The notes under the pieces are model-generated. The model was not told the origin of the DNA. It was given only the letters and a program-made list of their open reading frames with translations, and ran no database searches. A program made the translations under genes and the position numbers. Shown here one piece after another: positions 1 through 6,727 of a stretch of 13,565 bases of DNA. This stretch comes from Crocinitomicaceae bacterium (GTDB lineage: Bacteria; Bacteroidota; Bacteroidia; Flavobacteriales_D; Crocinitomicaceae). Where the stretch lies: contig JAURHO010000030.1 in NCBI GenBank assembly GCA_030833265.1, positions 1 to 13,565 of the forward strand. The letters run 5' to 3'. How positions within the stretch are numbered: the first letter of the stretch is position 1; each line of letters starts with the position of its first letter.

Positions 1-1016
1 TGTTTGTGCATTTGACTAAACAATTGCGCATCGGAAGAACTGAGGTCGTGTCCTGAAGAACCGCGCATCGCGACATTATTGACCTGCACTCCGAGGTCTC
101 CTTCCAAGCTGAAGCCTGTAAAAATGGGGCTTTTGATAGAAGAAAATACATAGCGTAATTTAGCAGGCGTATGATCAAAACTCAGGGGAAGTACATGAGC
201 ACCTCCGTCGGCAATTAAGGAATCTTCATGGATCAGTTTGCTGCCTTCGTATACTTTGACAGCACAAGATTTGAAGCAGCTGTTGTAAAAACACTTGACC
301 TGACTGTAAGTGCGCGCTCTTCCAAATGCAGCTGCAGAGGGTTCAATTTCTACCCAAGCATCGGTGGGCAGCTGTTGCTGAGACTTTGAGGAGTCAAGGC
401 TGAAAGTAGCTGAAGAAAGCAAAGCGCCATATTTTCGGCTACCCATTTTAGGGGGCCAAAATGCCGTGTATCTTTTGAAATTAGGCGAAACGCGTTGCTT
501 GAAACTCTGAGTTTGGTAAACGTTGTAGGCTGGAATAAACCCCGGACCTACGCCGCCAAATTGTTGTTGCAAGCGCTGACGGATATAACCGGTCATGCGG
601 TCACCTTCAATTTGCGAGTCACCGTAATGGAAAATGCTGATTTTCTCACCGCTCGAGGCCGCTTCTAAGGCCGTAAAAAATCGGGCCATATTCGAAGCTG
701 CTGCAGGGCTCAGATAAAGCGGGTAGTCTGCCGCAAAGCTCGAACTGCCACCTTCTGGCAACCCAACTTTGCCATTGCTTTTGCCATTGTGCTTAATTCC
801 TTCATTGATGCTTGCGGTATCTGCAGACTTTACAATCTGATCGATATTCTTTTTAACCTGCTTTTTTGCGACCCAAACGCGCTCAAAAGGCAAAAACTTC
901 CAATTAACGCCCAGCCATTTGACTCCTGTTGCTGGAATAAAATAGCTCGGTAGGCACAAAAGTGACAATACCAGAATTAAAAAAAGCAGAACTTTGTATG
1001 GGCGAATTTGTTGCAC
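1..1016 (-). CDS. SGNH/GDSL-family hydrolase, N-terminal part (cut by window edge)
   Basis: An open frame runs leftward off the window edge, giving 338 residues without a stop. The N-terminus has a short basic stretch and a hydrophobic helix (about residues 8-24), so the protein is probably membrane-anchored with the enzyme in the periplasm or outside. The core begins with HYGDSQIEGDRMT: Gly132-Asp133-Ser134 is the block I GDS of SGNH hydrolases, with Ser134 the likely nucleophile. A GGVGPGF segment and a later AMRGSSG motif resemble Bacteroidota GDSL-type esterases, which usually act on acyl or acetyl esters of polysaccharide or peptidoglycan; the substrate here is inferred, not seen. The catalytic Asp/His block lies beyond the window. 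The start is a GTG at 1014-1016, because no ATG lies in frame between it and the upstream stop at 1059-1061. The gene is divergent from the DUF255 gene. Family assignment is fairly sure, substrate unknown. Confidence 0.8.
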   Translation of the reverse strand, partial: MQQIRPYKVLLFLILVLSLLCLPSYFIPATGVKWLGVNWKFLPFERVWVAKKQVKKNIDQIVKSADTASINEGIKHNGKSNGKVGLPEGGSSSFAADYPLYLSPAAASNMARFFTALEAASSGEKISIFHYGDSQIEGDRMTGYIRQRLQQQFGGVGPGFIPAYNVYQTQSFKQRVSPNFKRYTAFWPPKMGSRKYGALLSSATFSLDSSKSQQQLPTDAWVEIEPSAAAFGRARTYSQVKCFYNSCFKSCAVKVYEGSKLIHEDSLIADGGAHVLPLSFDHTPAKLRYVFSSIKSPIFTGFSLEGDLGVQVNNVAMRGSSGHDLSSSDAQLFSQMHK

Positions 1017-1032
1017 GGTGTAAACTCTGTGG

Positions 1033-1040
1033 CAAATATA
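1033..1040 (-). promoter_or_regulatory. Putative -7 promoter element (TAnnTTTG) of the SGNH gene
   Basis: The minus strand reads TATATTTG here, an exact match to the Bacteroidota -7 consensus TAnnTTTG, 16 bases before the GTG start. No convincing -33 TTG was found at the usual distance. The position supports the GTG start and implies a very short leader. Confidence 0.45.
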
Positions 1041-1068
1041 GTTTTTCTTTACATGAAATTAGGTCGAA

Positions 1069-3042
1069 ATGGCTAATCAACTCAGCAACGAAAGTTCTCC
1101 TTATCTGTTACAACACGCCAATAATCCCGTGCATTGGGTGGCTTGGTCCAATGATGTCTTTGAACAAGCGAAAGCGCAAGATAAATTGGTGCTCATAAGC
1201 GTGGGTTATTCTGCTTGTCATTGGTGCCACGTCATGGAACACGAATGCTTTGAGGACCAAGAAGTGGCTGCGCTCATGAATGCGCATTTCATCAATGTGA
1301 AGGTAGACCGCGAAGAGCGCCCCGACGTTGATCAAGTGTACATGACAGCGGTTCAGCTCATTACTCAGAAAGGAGGGTGGCCCTTGAATTGTTTTACATT
1401 ACCAGACGGCAGGCCTATTTACGGCGGCACTTACTTTCCAAAAGAGCAATGGATGCATGTGCTGAAGTCTTTGGTTTATACCTACAATAATGACCGCGCA
1501 AAAACGCTTGAGTATGCCCAACAACTTACAGAAGGAATAAAGGGTGCAGATTTAATAGAAATCGCGCAAGCCAATGTTTCATTTGAAGCGGAAAAACTCC
1601 ATGAAATGGTAGTCAGGTGGGCCCGATCTTTCGATACTTTTGAAGGCGGGACAAACAGAGCGCCTAAATTTCCATTGCCCAATAATTGGCTATTTCTGCT
1701 CAACTATGCCAAGTACTTTGACGAAGAAAAGATCAGAAAACAAGTGGTACTTACCCTTGATAAAATGGCTTATGGTGGCATCTATGATCAAATTGGAGGT
1801 GGGTTCACTAGGTATTCAGTTGATGTACTTTGGAAGGTGCCGCATTTTGAGAAAATGCTCTATGACAATGCCCAACTGATCGGACTCTATGCAAAGTCCT
1901 ACGCTGAATTCAGGCAAGAACACTACAAAGAACTTGTATTTCAAAGCTTTGCGTTTTTGGAAAGAGAATTATTAGCCGAGAATGGTGCTTATTATAGTGC
2001 GCTGGATGCCGACAGCGAAGGTGAAGAAGGAAAATTCTATTGCTGGAGTAAAGAGGAAATCGAAGAAGTCTGCGGAAAAGACGCCGAGCTGGCCAAAGCC
2101 TATTGGAATATCAACCAACTTGGTTACTGGGAAGACGAAAAGTACATTCCGTTGAAAAAAGTGGATGATGCGTTTTTTGCCAAACAGCAAAATTTGGAAC
2201 TGGAGCATTGGTTGCTAAAAAAGAAAGAACTGACAGACCTTTTACTTTCTGCAAGATCCACAAAAGTGAGGCCTGGCCTCGACAACAAAATTTTGGTAAG
2301 CTGGAATGCCATGATGGCCAAAGGTTTACTCGATGCTTATCGGGTTTTTGGCGATGACGCATTCTTATTGCGTGCCAGAAAAATACTGCACTGGATCCAA
2401 AACACGCAATGGAAAGACGATATCTTATATCGGGTTCAGACTAATGGCCAAACTAAAATTGCAGGTTTCCTGGAAGATTATGCCCATTGCATTGAGGCTT
2501 TCAGTCTGGCTTATCAGTGTACAAGCGAGTTGGACTTTATTTATTTTGCCAAAACCCTTACTGAAAAAGTCGTCAAAGAATTTCAGCACCCTCAAAGTAA
2601 ACTATGCTATTTCACCGCACAAGACACACAACTTGTGAGCCGAAATATGGAACTCAATGACAACGTGATTCCGGCAAGTAATTCTGTAATGGCGCATGCG
2701 TTTTTAACGATGGGGCAGTACTTTCAGCAAACAGAATGGCTGGCAAGCGCCCAACAAATGCTCGCAAATTTATACGATGGCATGGAGAGCTATGGCTCAG
2801 GTTATTCTAATTGGGGTTTATTATTACTCAGATTTCTTGAGCCTGAAGAGCAGTGGCACGTGCTAAATAAGAGTTCGTATTTGGAAGTATTTAAAGCTAC
2901 AACAACAAAAGATTGCCTGCTTTCTTTTCACGATGAACTTCCCATTTCAAAGGGCTATACACCGGAGAAAATTTCTGTTTGCGTTCATGGCGCCTGTTTT
3001 GCACCGGTTGATAAAATAGAAGAGGCGCTAGCTTGCAGCTAG
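1069..3042 (+). CDS. DUF255 / YyaL-type thioredoxin-domain protein (spermatogenesis-associated protein 20 homologue)
   Basis: The protein has 657 residues, close to the family's usual 670-690. The first 120 or so form a thioredoxin-like domain with the family hallmarks: ESSPYLLQHANNPVHW near the N-terminus, a redox-type Cys50-His-Trp-Cys53 motif, VDREERPD at 79-86 and GGWP at 102-105, followed by a GGTYFP block. The remainder, to about residue 640, resembles the alpha/alpha six-hairpin toroid seen in glycoside hydrolases and N-acylglucosamine 2-epimerases, including KVPHFEKMLYDNAQL and LDADSEGEEGKFY. There is no signal peptide, so it should be cytosolic. The biochemical role of the family is not established; a redox or sugar-related function is inferred from the fold. 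It is monocistronic and convergent with the transketolase unit. The last seven codons and the stop lie inside a perfect hairpin (3019-3051), which suggests the C-terminal tail is shaped by a terminator. The ATG at 1069 gives the conserved family N-terminus. Confidence 0.93.
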   Translation: MANQLSNESSPYLLQHANNPVHWVAWSNDVFEQAKAQDKLVLISVGYSACHWCHVMEHECFEDQEVAALMNAHFINVKVDREERPDVDQVYMTAVQLITQKGGWPLNCFTLPDGRPIYGGTYFPKEQWMHVLKSLVYTYNNDRAKTLEYAQQLTEGIKGADLIEIAQANVSFEAEKLHEMVVRWARSFDTFEGGTNRAPKFPLPNNWLFLLNYAKYFDEEKIRKQVVLTLDKMAYGGIYDQIGGGFTRYSVDVLWKVPHFEKMLYDNAQLIGLYAKSYAEFRQEHYKELVFQSFAFLERELLAENGAYYSALDADSEGEEGKFYCWSKEEIEEVCGKDAELAKAYWNINQLGYWEDEKYIPLKKVDDAFFAKQQNLELEHWLLKKKELTDLLLSARSTKVRPGLDNKILVSWNAMMAKGLLDAYRVFGDDAFLLRARKILHWIQNTQWKDDILYRVQTNGQTKIAGFLEDYAHCIEAFSLAYQCTSELDFIYFAKTLTEKVVKEFQHPQSKLCYFTAQDTQLVSRNMELNDNVIPASNSVMAHAFLTMGQYFQQTEWLASAQQMLANLYDGMESYGSGYSNWGLLLLRFLEPEEQWHVLNKSSYLEVFKATTTKDCLLSFHDELPISKGYTPEKISVCVHGACFAPVDKIEEALACS

Positions 3043-3051
3043 CGCCTCTTC
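3019..3051. terminator. Perfect 15-bp hairpin between convergent genes, overlapping a stop codon
   Basis: The arms at 3019-3033 and 3037-3051 are perfect inverted repeats of GAAGAGGCGCTAGCT around a 3-base TGC loop. The TAG stop of the DUF255 gene (3040-3042) lies inside the right arm. On the minus strand the stem is followed by TATTTTATC, a modest T-rich tail; on the plus strand it is followed by CAAAAATT-type sequence with no real T-tract. It therefore fits best as a terminator of the transketolase operon, possibly acting in both directions. The symmetric stem should form in either transcript. Confidence 0.75.
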
Positions 3052-3072
3052 AAAAATTAAAACAGCAAGAAC

Positions 3073-4035
3073 TTAGATGATGATGTTCTTTCTGCTGATT
3101 GCTTTTTTAACCGCTTCAACGATATCCGGAGAATCAATGTGATATTTAGTCATGAGTTCCATTGGTGTACCCGACTCACCAAATGTATCGTTAACCGCTA
3201 CATATTCTTGTGGCACTGGCGCTTTTCTTGCCAATACTTGTGAAACTGCTTCGCCTAAGCCACCGTTCATCATGTGCTCTTCTGCAGTAACGACGCAACC
3301 TGTTTTTGCCACTGATTTCAAAATAGCGGCTTCATCCAAAGGTTTGATCGTGTGCATATTGATGAGCTCTGCTGAGATGCCGATTTCGTGTAACGCTTTT
3401 AAGGCTTCAATTGATTTCCAAACCATGTGGCCGCAAGCAATAATGGTGACGTCTGTGCCTTCTGTCAGAACATCTGCTTTTCCGATAACGAAGTTAGCAT
3501 CCGGTTGAACGAAAATGGGCATCACAGGACGTCCAAAACGCAAGTAAACGGGACCTTCATGAGCTGCAATTGCAATCGTAGCTTGTTTTGTTTGGTTGTG
3601 ATCAGCAGGAACGATTACAGTCATGTTAGGCAACATCTTCATCATTCCAATATCCTCCAAAATTTGATGTGTCGCACCATCTTCACCAAGTGTTAATCCA
3701 GCATGCGAAGCACAGATTTTTACATTTTTCTTGGAATAAGCAACCGACTGTCTGATTTGGTCATAAACACGGCCTGTAGAAAAGTTGGCAAATGTCCCTG
3801 TAAACGGAATTTTCCCGCCGATGGTCATTCCGGCTGCTAAACCAATCATGTTTGCTTCAGCAATTCCTGTCTGAAAAAAGCGCTCGGGATTTGCCTTTTG
3901 AAAGGCATCCATTTTCAAAGACCCTGTGAGGTCAGCACAAAGCGCCACTACATTTGGATGCGTTTGCCCAAGTTCTGCTAATCCTTCTCCGAATCCAGAG
4001 CGTGTGTCTTTGTTGCCGAATATTTCGAATTCCAT
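3073..4035 (-). CDS. Transketolase, C-terminal subunit (split transketolase)
   Basis: The product is 320 residues and matches the pyrimidine-binding plus C-terminal domains of thiamine-diphosphate transketolases. With the N-terminal subunit it should transfer two-carbon ketol units between ketose and aldose phosphates in the non-oxidative pentose phosphate pathway, in the cytosol. Visible hallmarks are RSGFGEGLAELG at the start, FQTGIAEANM with Glu60 as the likely glutamate that activates the cofactor, the ASHAGLTLGEDGATHQ block, and GPVYLRFGRP. A Rossmann-like C-terminal domain follows from about residue 195. The length is typical of C-terminal halves in organisms with a split enzyme. It lies last in the unit, starting two bases after the vWA stop (TAAGCATG), so its translation is probably coupled to the vWA gene rather than directly to the N-terminal subunit. 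A 1-deoxyxylulose-5-phosphate synthase-like or other TPP enzyme half is a weaker alternative. Confidence 0.92.
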   Translation of the reverse strand: MEFEIFGNKDTRSGFGEGLAELGQTHPNVVALCADLTGSLKMDAFQKANPERFFQTGIAEANMIGLAAGMTIGGKIPFTGTFANFSTGRVYDQIRQSVAYSKKNVKICASHAGLTLGEDGATHQILEDIGMMKMLPNMTVIVPADHNQTKQATIAIAAHEGPVYLRFGRPVMPIFVQPDANFVIGKADVLTEGTDVTIIACGHMVWKSIEALKALHEIGISAELINMHTIKPLDEAAILKSVAKTGCVVTAEEHMMNGGLGEAVSQVLARKAPVPQEYVAVNDTFGESGTPMELMTKYHIDSPDIVEAVKKAISRKNIII

Positions 4036-4037
4036 GC

Positions 4038-5387
4038 TTATAAAATTAAATTAGTTGTATTGAGGGTTGCTATATTAAATTTCTTCTCTTTGGTATAGGC
4101 GCTTGAGCGCTGTTCTTTTTCGCGGTAAACTACTTTATAGGAGCCTGGTTGAAGGTTCCAACTTCCTGTTGCTTGATTTTCTTTGAGATCAAGGACCCAT
4201 TCCCATTGACCAGGATTCCTTTCGTAAAAAATTTGTCCGACAATCCCTTTAGTGGCGGAGTAAGTCAATTGGCCGGCAGCAACAATATCAATAGTTGTGA
4301 TTTTTGATTGCTCGATTTTAACTTCCTTATAAGTTCTAGGTAGCGTCAGGATTTCAAGCTGATACATGCCTACAAGGTACCTTTGAACATCGTTGATTTG
4401 CTGTACATTGAGTGTCGGGCCACCATTCTTTTGCAAAATTCTGGTCTCAATTTTTGAAGCAGCCGGACTTTTCGCAGAAGTAACTTTCAATTGACCTTGG
4501 CCTGCATCCACTGGAATGATATTGTGCGTATGCGGCTTAATTAAAATATTTTTAAGCTCAACAGCAGGTACAGTATTTACTTTGAGATCGTATTTAATTT
4601 TTGGGTCTAGAAAAAGTGTATCTGGGAGGCCTTTTCGGTTGAGGGTATGAACAAACGTGTATTTCAAATTTTGTGTTCCCGCTTCGTACAAGAACATACT
4701 GACATCGGTTTCTAAAGGTTTGCCGTGCACCGTATTTAAGTTGATCTGAACAGTAGTGTTCAAGAGCGCTTTGTTGAGGACATTACTCAAGACATTCGTA
4801 AATGCTTCCTTGCTTTCGGCATCTGAGTAAGTTCCTATACACTCAAATTTGTCGAGGTAAGTAAGGTCCATGCCTAAACCAATTACAAATGGCGTCACTT
4901 TAACTCCTTTTTCTTTGAGTTTGCGAGCAATAATACAAGGGTCGTTGTCACAAGATTCAAGCCCGTCTGTAATTAGAATAATAAAGTTGCGAGCTAAGGT
5001 GTCAGGAAAGTCTGCAGCGGCAGCTTCTAGAGATCGGGCAATTGGTGTGGCGCCTTTGGCCTGAAGACCTTTGATTTTGAGTTTAATCGGATCGATGTTG
5101 TTCGGACCAAAAGGCACTTCAAGCTTGGTATCTTGACAATCTTGATAAGTGTTGGTAACGACTGATTGGTGGCCGTAAACACGCAAAGCGATTTCTAAAT
5201 CTGGGATGTTCTTGAGGCCATCTAGACTCTTGACCAAAACTTCTTTGGCTGCTGCCATTCTGGTTTGGTTATTCCAGTCTAGGTTCATGGAATTGGAGGC
5301 ATCTAGGATAAAAAGTATGCGTGTCATGGGCTGTGACCAGCAGATGCTCGTCAGGAACAGGACCCAAATGACACTTAATTTTCTCAC
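4038..5387 (-). CDS. Secreted von Willebrand factor A (vWA) domain protein with tandem C-terminal beta modules
   Basis: The product has 449 residues. A signal peptide covers about residues 1-18 and is cut before Gln19. A vWA domain spans about residues 21-205 and has a complete metal-ion-dependent adhesion site: Asp29-Ala-Ser31-Asn-Ser33, Thr114 and Asp141 in LITDGLES. The following CDNDPC resembles vWA proteins annotated as Ca-activated chloride channel homologues. Residues about 293-370 and 371-449 look like two copies of one beta-rich module, each opening with GQL and closing with a G-x-Y-x-h strand (VGMYQLEI, PGSYKVVY). No membrane anchor or T9SS domain was seen, so it is probably periplasmic and binds a metal-dependent ligand. 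The start is GTG (5385-5387), overlapping the TAG stop of the transketolase N-subunit by one base; the next Met (21) would remove the signal peptide. The function is unknown. Its position between the two transketolase halves is odd. Confidence 0.88.
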   Translation of the reverse strand: MRKLSVIWVLFLTSICWSQPMTRILFILDASNSMNLDWNNQTRMAAAKEVLVKSLDGLKNIPDLEIALRVYGHQSVVTNTYQDCQDTKLEVPFGPNNIDPIKLKIKGLQAKGATPIARSLEAAAADFPDTLARNFIILITDGLESCDNDPCIIARKLKEKGVKVTPFVIGLGMDLTYLDKFECIGTYSDAESKEAFTNVLSNVLNKALLNTTVQINLNTVHGKPLETDVSMFLYEAGTQNLKYTFVHTLNRKGLPDTLFLDPKIKYDLKVNTVPAVELKNILIKPHTHNIIPVDAGQGQLKVTSAKSPAASKIETRILQKNGGPTLNVQQINDVQRYLVGMYQLEILTLPRTYKEVKIEQSKITTIDIVAAGQLTYSATKGIVGQIFYERNPGQWEWVLDLKENQATGSWNLQPGSYKVVYREKEQRSSAYTKEKKFNIATLNTTNLIL

Positions 5388-6229
5388 TAGTAATCTCCGA
5401 GCGTTTCTTCTAATTGTTGCAATGCGGCTTCAAGTTGTTCAGCATTTGGGGCAACGCCATGCCATTTGTGCGAGCCCATCATGTAGTCAACTCCTTGACC
5501 CATTTCTGTTTTCATGATGATCACAATTGGCTTGCCCTTTCCTGTAAGTGCTTTGGCAGCTTGCATGGTGGAGCGAATGCTATCAAAGTTGTGACCATCC
5601 ATTCGGAGGACTTCCCATCCAAAAGCTTGCCATTTTAAGCCGAGGTCGCCTAAAGACAAAACTTGATCGATGTCGCCATCGATTTGTCGGCCGTTGTCGT
5701 CAATGGTTGCAATGATGTTATCTACTTTATTTGCAGCAGCATACATGGCTGCTTCCCAAATTTGACCTTCTTGTAATTCGCCATCGCCATGAAGCGTATA
5801 AACAATACTTGGGTCGTTATTTAATTTCTTTACTTGGGCTGCGCCAACACCAACAGAAAGTCCTTGGCCGAGTGAGCCAGATGCCATTCTGATTCCAGGT
5901 AGTCCTTTGTCTGTTGAAGGATGCCCTTGAAGGCGGGCCGAGAGTTTTCTGAACGTACCGAGTTCGGCAACTGGAAAGTACCCTGAACGAGCCAATACAC
6001 TATACCAAACCGGAGAGATGTGGCCGTTTGAAAGGAAGAACAGATCTTCGTGCTTGCCGTCCATGCTAAATTGCGCTGCGTTGTGCGTCATTTGTTCAAA
6101 GTACAAATAGGTAAGGAAATCTGTACAGCCAAGAGAACCACCTGGGTGACCTGAGTTTACGGCCGAAACCATTCTTACGATATCTCTTCTTACTTGTGAG
6201 GCAATGCCAGCCAATTCTTTGTTTTCCAT
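5387..6229 (-). CDS. Transketolase, N-terminal (TPP-binding) subunit
   Basis: The product has 280 residues, the usual length of N-terminal halves of split transketolases. It carries the thiamine diphosphate and metal-binding region and should pair with the product of 3073-4035. Visible motifs are NSGHPGGSLG (His28), LSNGHISP (His70), ASGSLGQGLS (117-125), and the TPP/Mg motif beginning Gly148-Asp149-Gly150 (GDGELQEGQIWEA) and ending near Asn179 in TIDDNGRQIDG. A SHKWHG motif near the C-terminus is also typical. It is the first gene of the unit, with a TAnnTTTG element 26 bases upstream, and its stop overlaps the GTG of the vWA gene (TAGTG), which suggests translational coupling. No TPP riboswitch was recognised in the 126-base divergent region. 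The assignment is firm; the partner arrangement is unusual because the two subunit genes are not adjacent. Confidence 0.93.
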   Translation of the reverse strand: MENKELAGIASQVRRDIVRMVSAVNSGHPGGSLGCTDFLTYLYFEQMTHNAAQFSMDGKHEDLFFLSNGHISPVWYSVLARSGYFPVAELGTFRKLSARLQGHPSTDKGLPGIRMASGSLGQGLSVGVGAAQVKKLNNDPSIVYTLHGDGELQEGQIWEAAMYAAANKVDNIIATIDDNGRQIDGDIDQVLSLGDLGLKWQAFGWEVLRMDGHNFDSIRSTMQAAKALTGKGKPIVIIMKTEMGQGVDYMMGSHKWHGVAPNAEQLEAALQQLEETLGDY

Positions 6230-6255
6230 AAATTATGTCTTGGTTTTTCCGTTTA

Positions 6256-6263
6256 CAAAGCTA
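6256..6263 (-). promoter_or_regulatory. Putative -7 promoter element (TAnnTTTG) of the transketolase/vWA unit
   Basis: The minus strand reads TAGCTTTG, an exact match to TAnnTTTG, 26 bases before the transketolase ATG. A -33 TTG at the usual distance was not evident, so this is a partial match. It is the likely promoter of the three-gene unit 3073-6229. Confidence 0.45.
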
Positions 6264-6355
6264 CGTTTTATTAAATTAGTCTTCGTTTTAAAACTTTGAA
6301 CAATTGACGCAACTTTTCAACGAGAATTCACGTCTTCAACCGAATCTTTTACGCT

Positions 6356-6727
6356 ATGAAACATATTTTTACGCTATTATTTGCTTTTGTAAGTCTTTCA
6401 TTTTGGGGTCAAACCCTAGAAACCGATCTTAGAAAAAGCTATTCCAAAGAGGAAATCAACCAATTTTCATTGGACCAAACACTTCCCATTTATGAATATG
6501 CCTTAACGCATGCTTGTTACCTGACGCCTCTTCCTGAAGGAAAAGATGTTTCTGGTTTTGCGAGCATTAACTTGGCGCAAAAAGGTAAAGACGAACCCAT
6601 CAAGTTTACTGACCTCGGGCTTCGAATTCTTGATCGAACGCAATACTTTAAAGTGGCCAATTCACCTTACTTATTGGTCGTAAAATCGATCAACGTCCTC
6701 AAAATTGACATGCAAAATCAAAAATAA
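6356..6727 (+). CDS. Small secreted protein of unknown function
   Basis: I do not recognise this family. The product has 123 residues, with a clear signal peptide (MKHIFTLLFAFVSLSFWG, cut before Gln19) leaving about 104 mature residues. The mature part has no membrane helix, lipobox or recognisable domain. It contains one Cys (in THACYLTP), a charged N-terminal segment (DLRKSYSKEEINQF) and a beta-rich C-terminal half ending in FKVANSPYLLVVKSINVLKID. The TAA stop overlaps the ATG of the next gene by one base (TAATG), so the two are probably translated together and may act together at the envelope. No exact TAnnTTTG was found upstream; a near match lies around 6290. It could be an accessory or periplasmic factor for the large surface protein, but that rests only on gene order. 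The signal peptide and coupling make it a real gene. Confidence 0.8.
   Translation: MKHIFTLLFAFVSLSFWGQTLETDLRKSYSKEEINQFSLDQTLPIYEYALTHACYLTPLPEGKDVSGFASINLAQKGKDEPIKFTDLGLRILDRTQYFKVANSPYLLVVKSINVLKIDMQNQK

Noticed and set aside
962..1198. Plus-strand 78-residue open frame
   Set aside because: It overlaps the SGNH gene start on the other strand and the DUF255 gene in a different frame. Its peptide has no recognisable feature.
3152..3696. Plus-strand open frames of 118 and 89 residues
   Set aside because: They lie antisense inside the well-conserved transketolase C-terminal subunit and show no domain or signal peptide; they are chance shadows.
5330..5387. Lipoprotein signal (Cys16) in the vWA protein
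   Set aside because: The residue before the Cys is Ile, not Gly, Ala or Ser, and a standard cut before Gln19 fits better.
3073..6229. Transketolase split by a frameshift or a recent insertion
   Set aside because: Both halves have normal ends and lengths for split subunits, and a whole signal-peptide-bearing gene lies between them. No insertion-sequence repeats or transposase are present.
6230..6355. TPP riboswitch upstream of the transketolase gene
   Set aside because: The 126-base divergent region is AT-rich and shows no thi-box-like conserved segments or strong paired stems that I can see.
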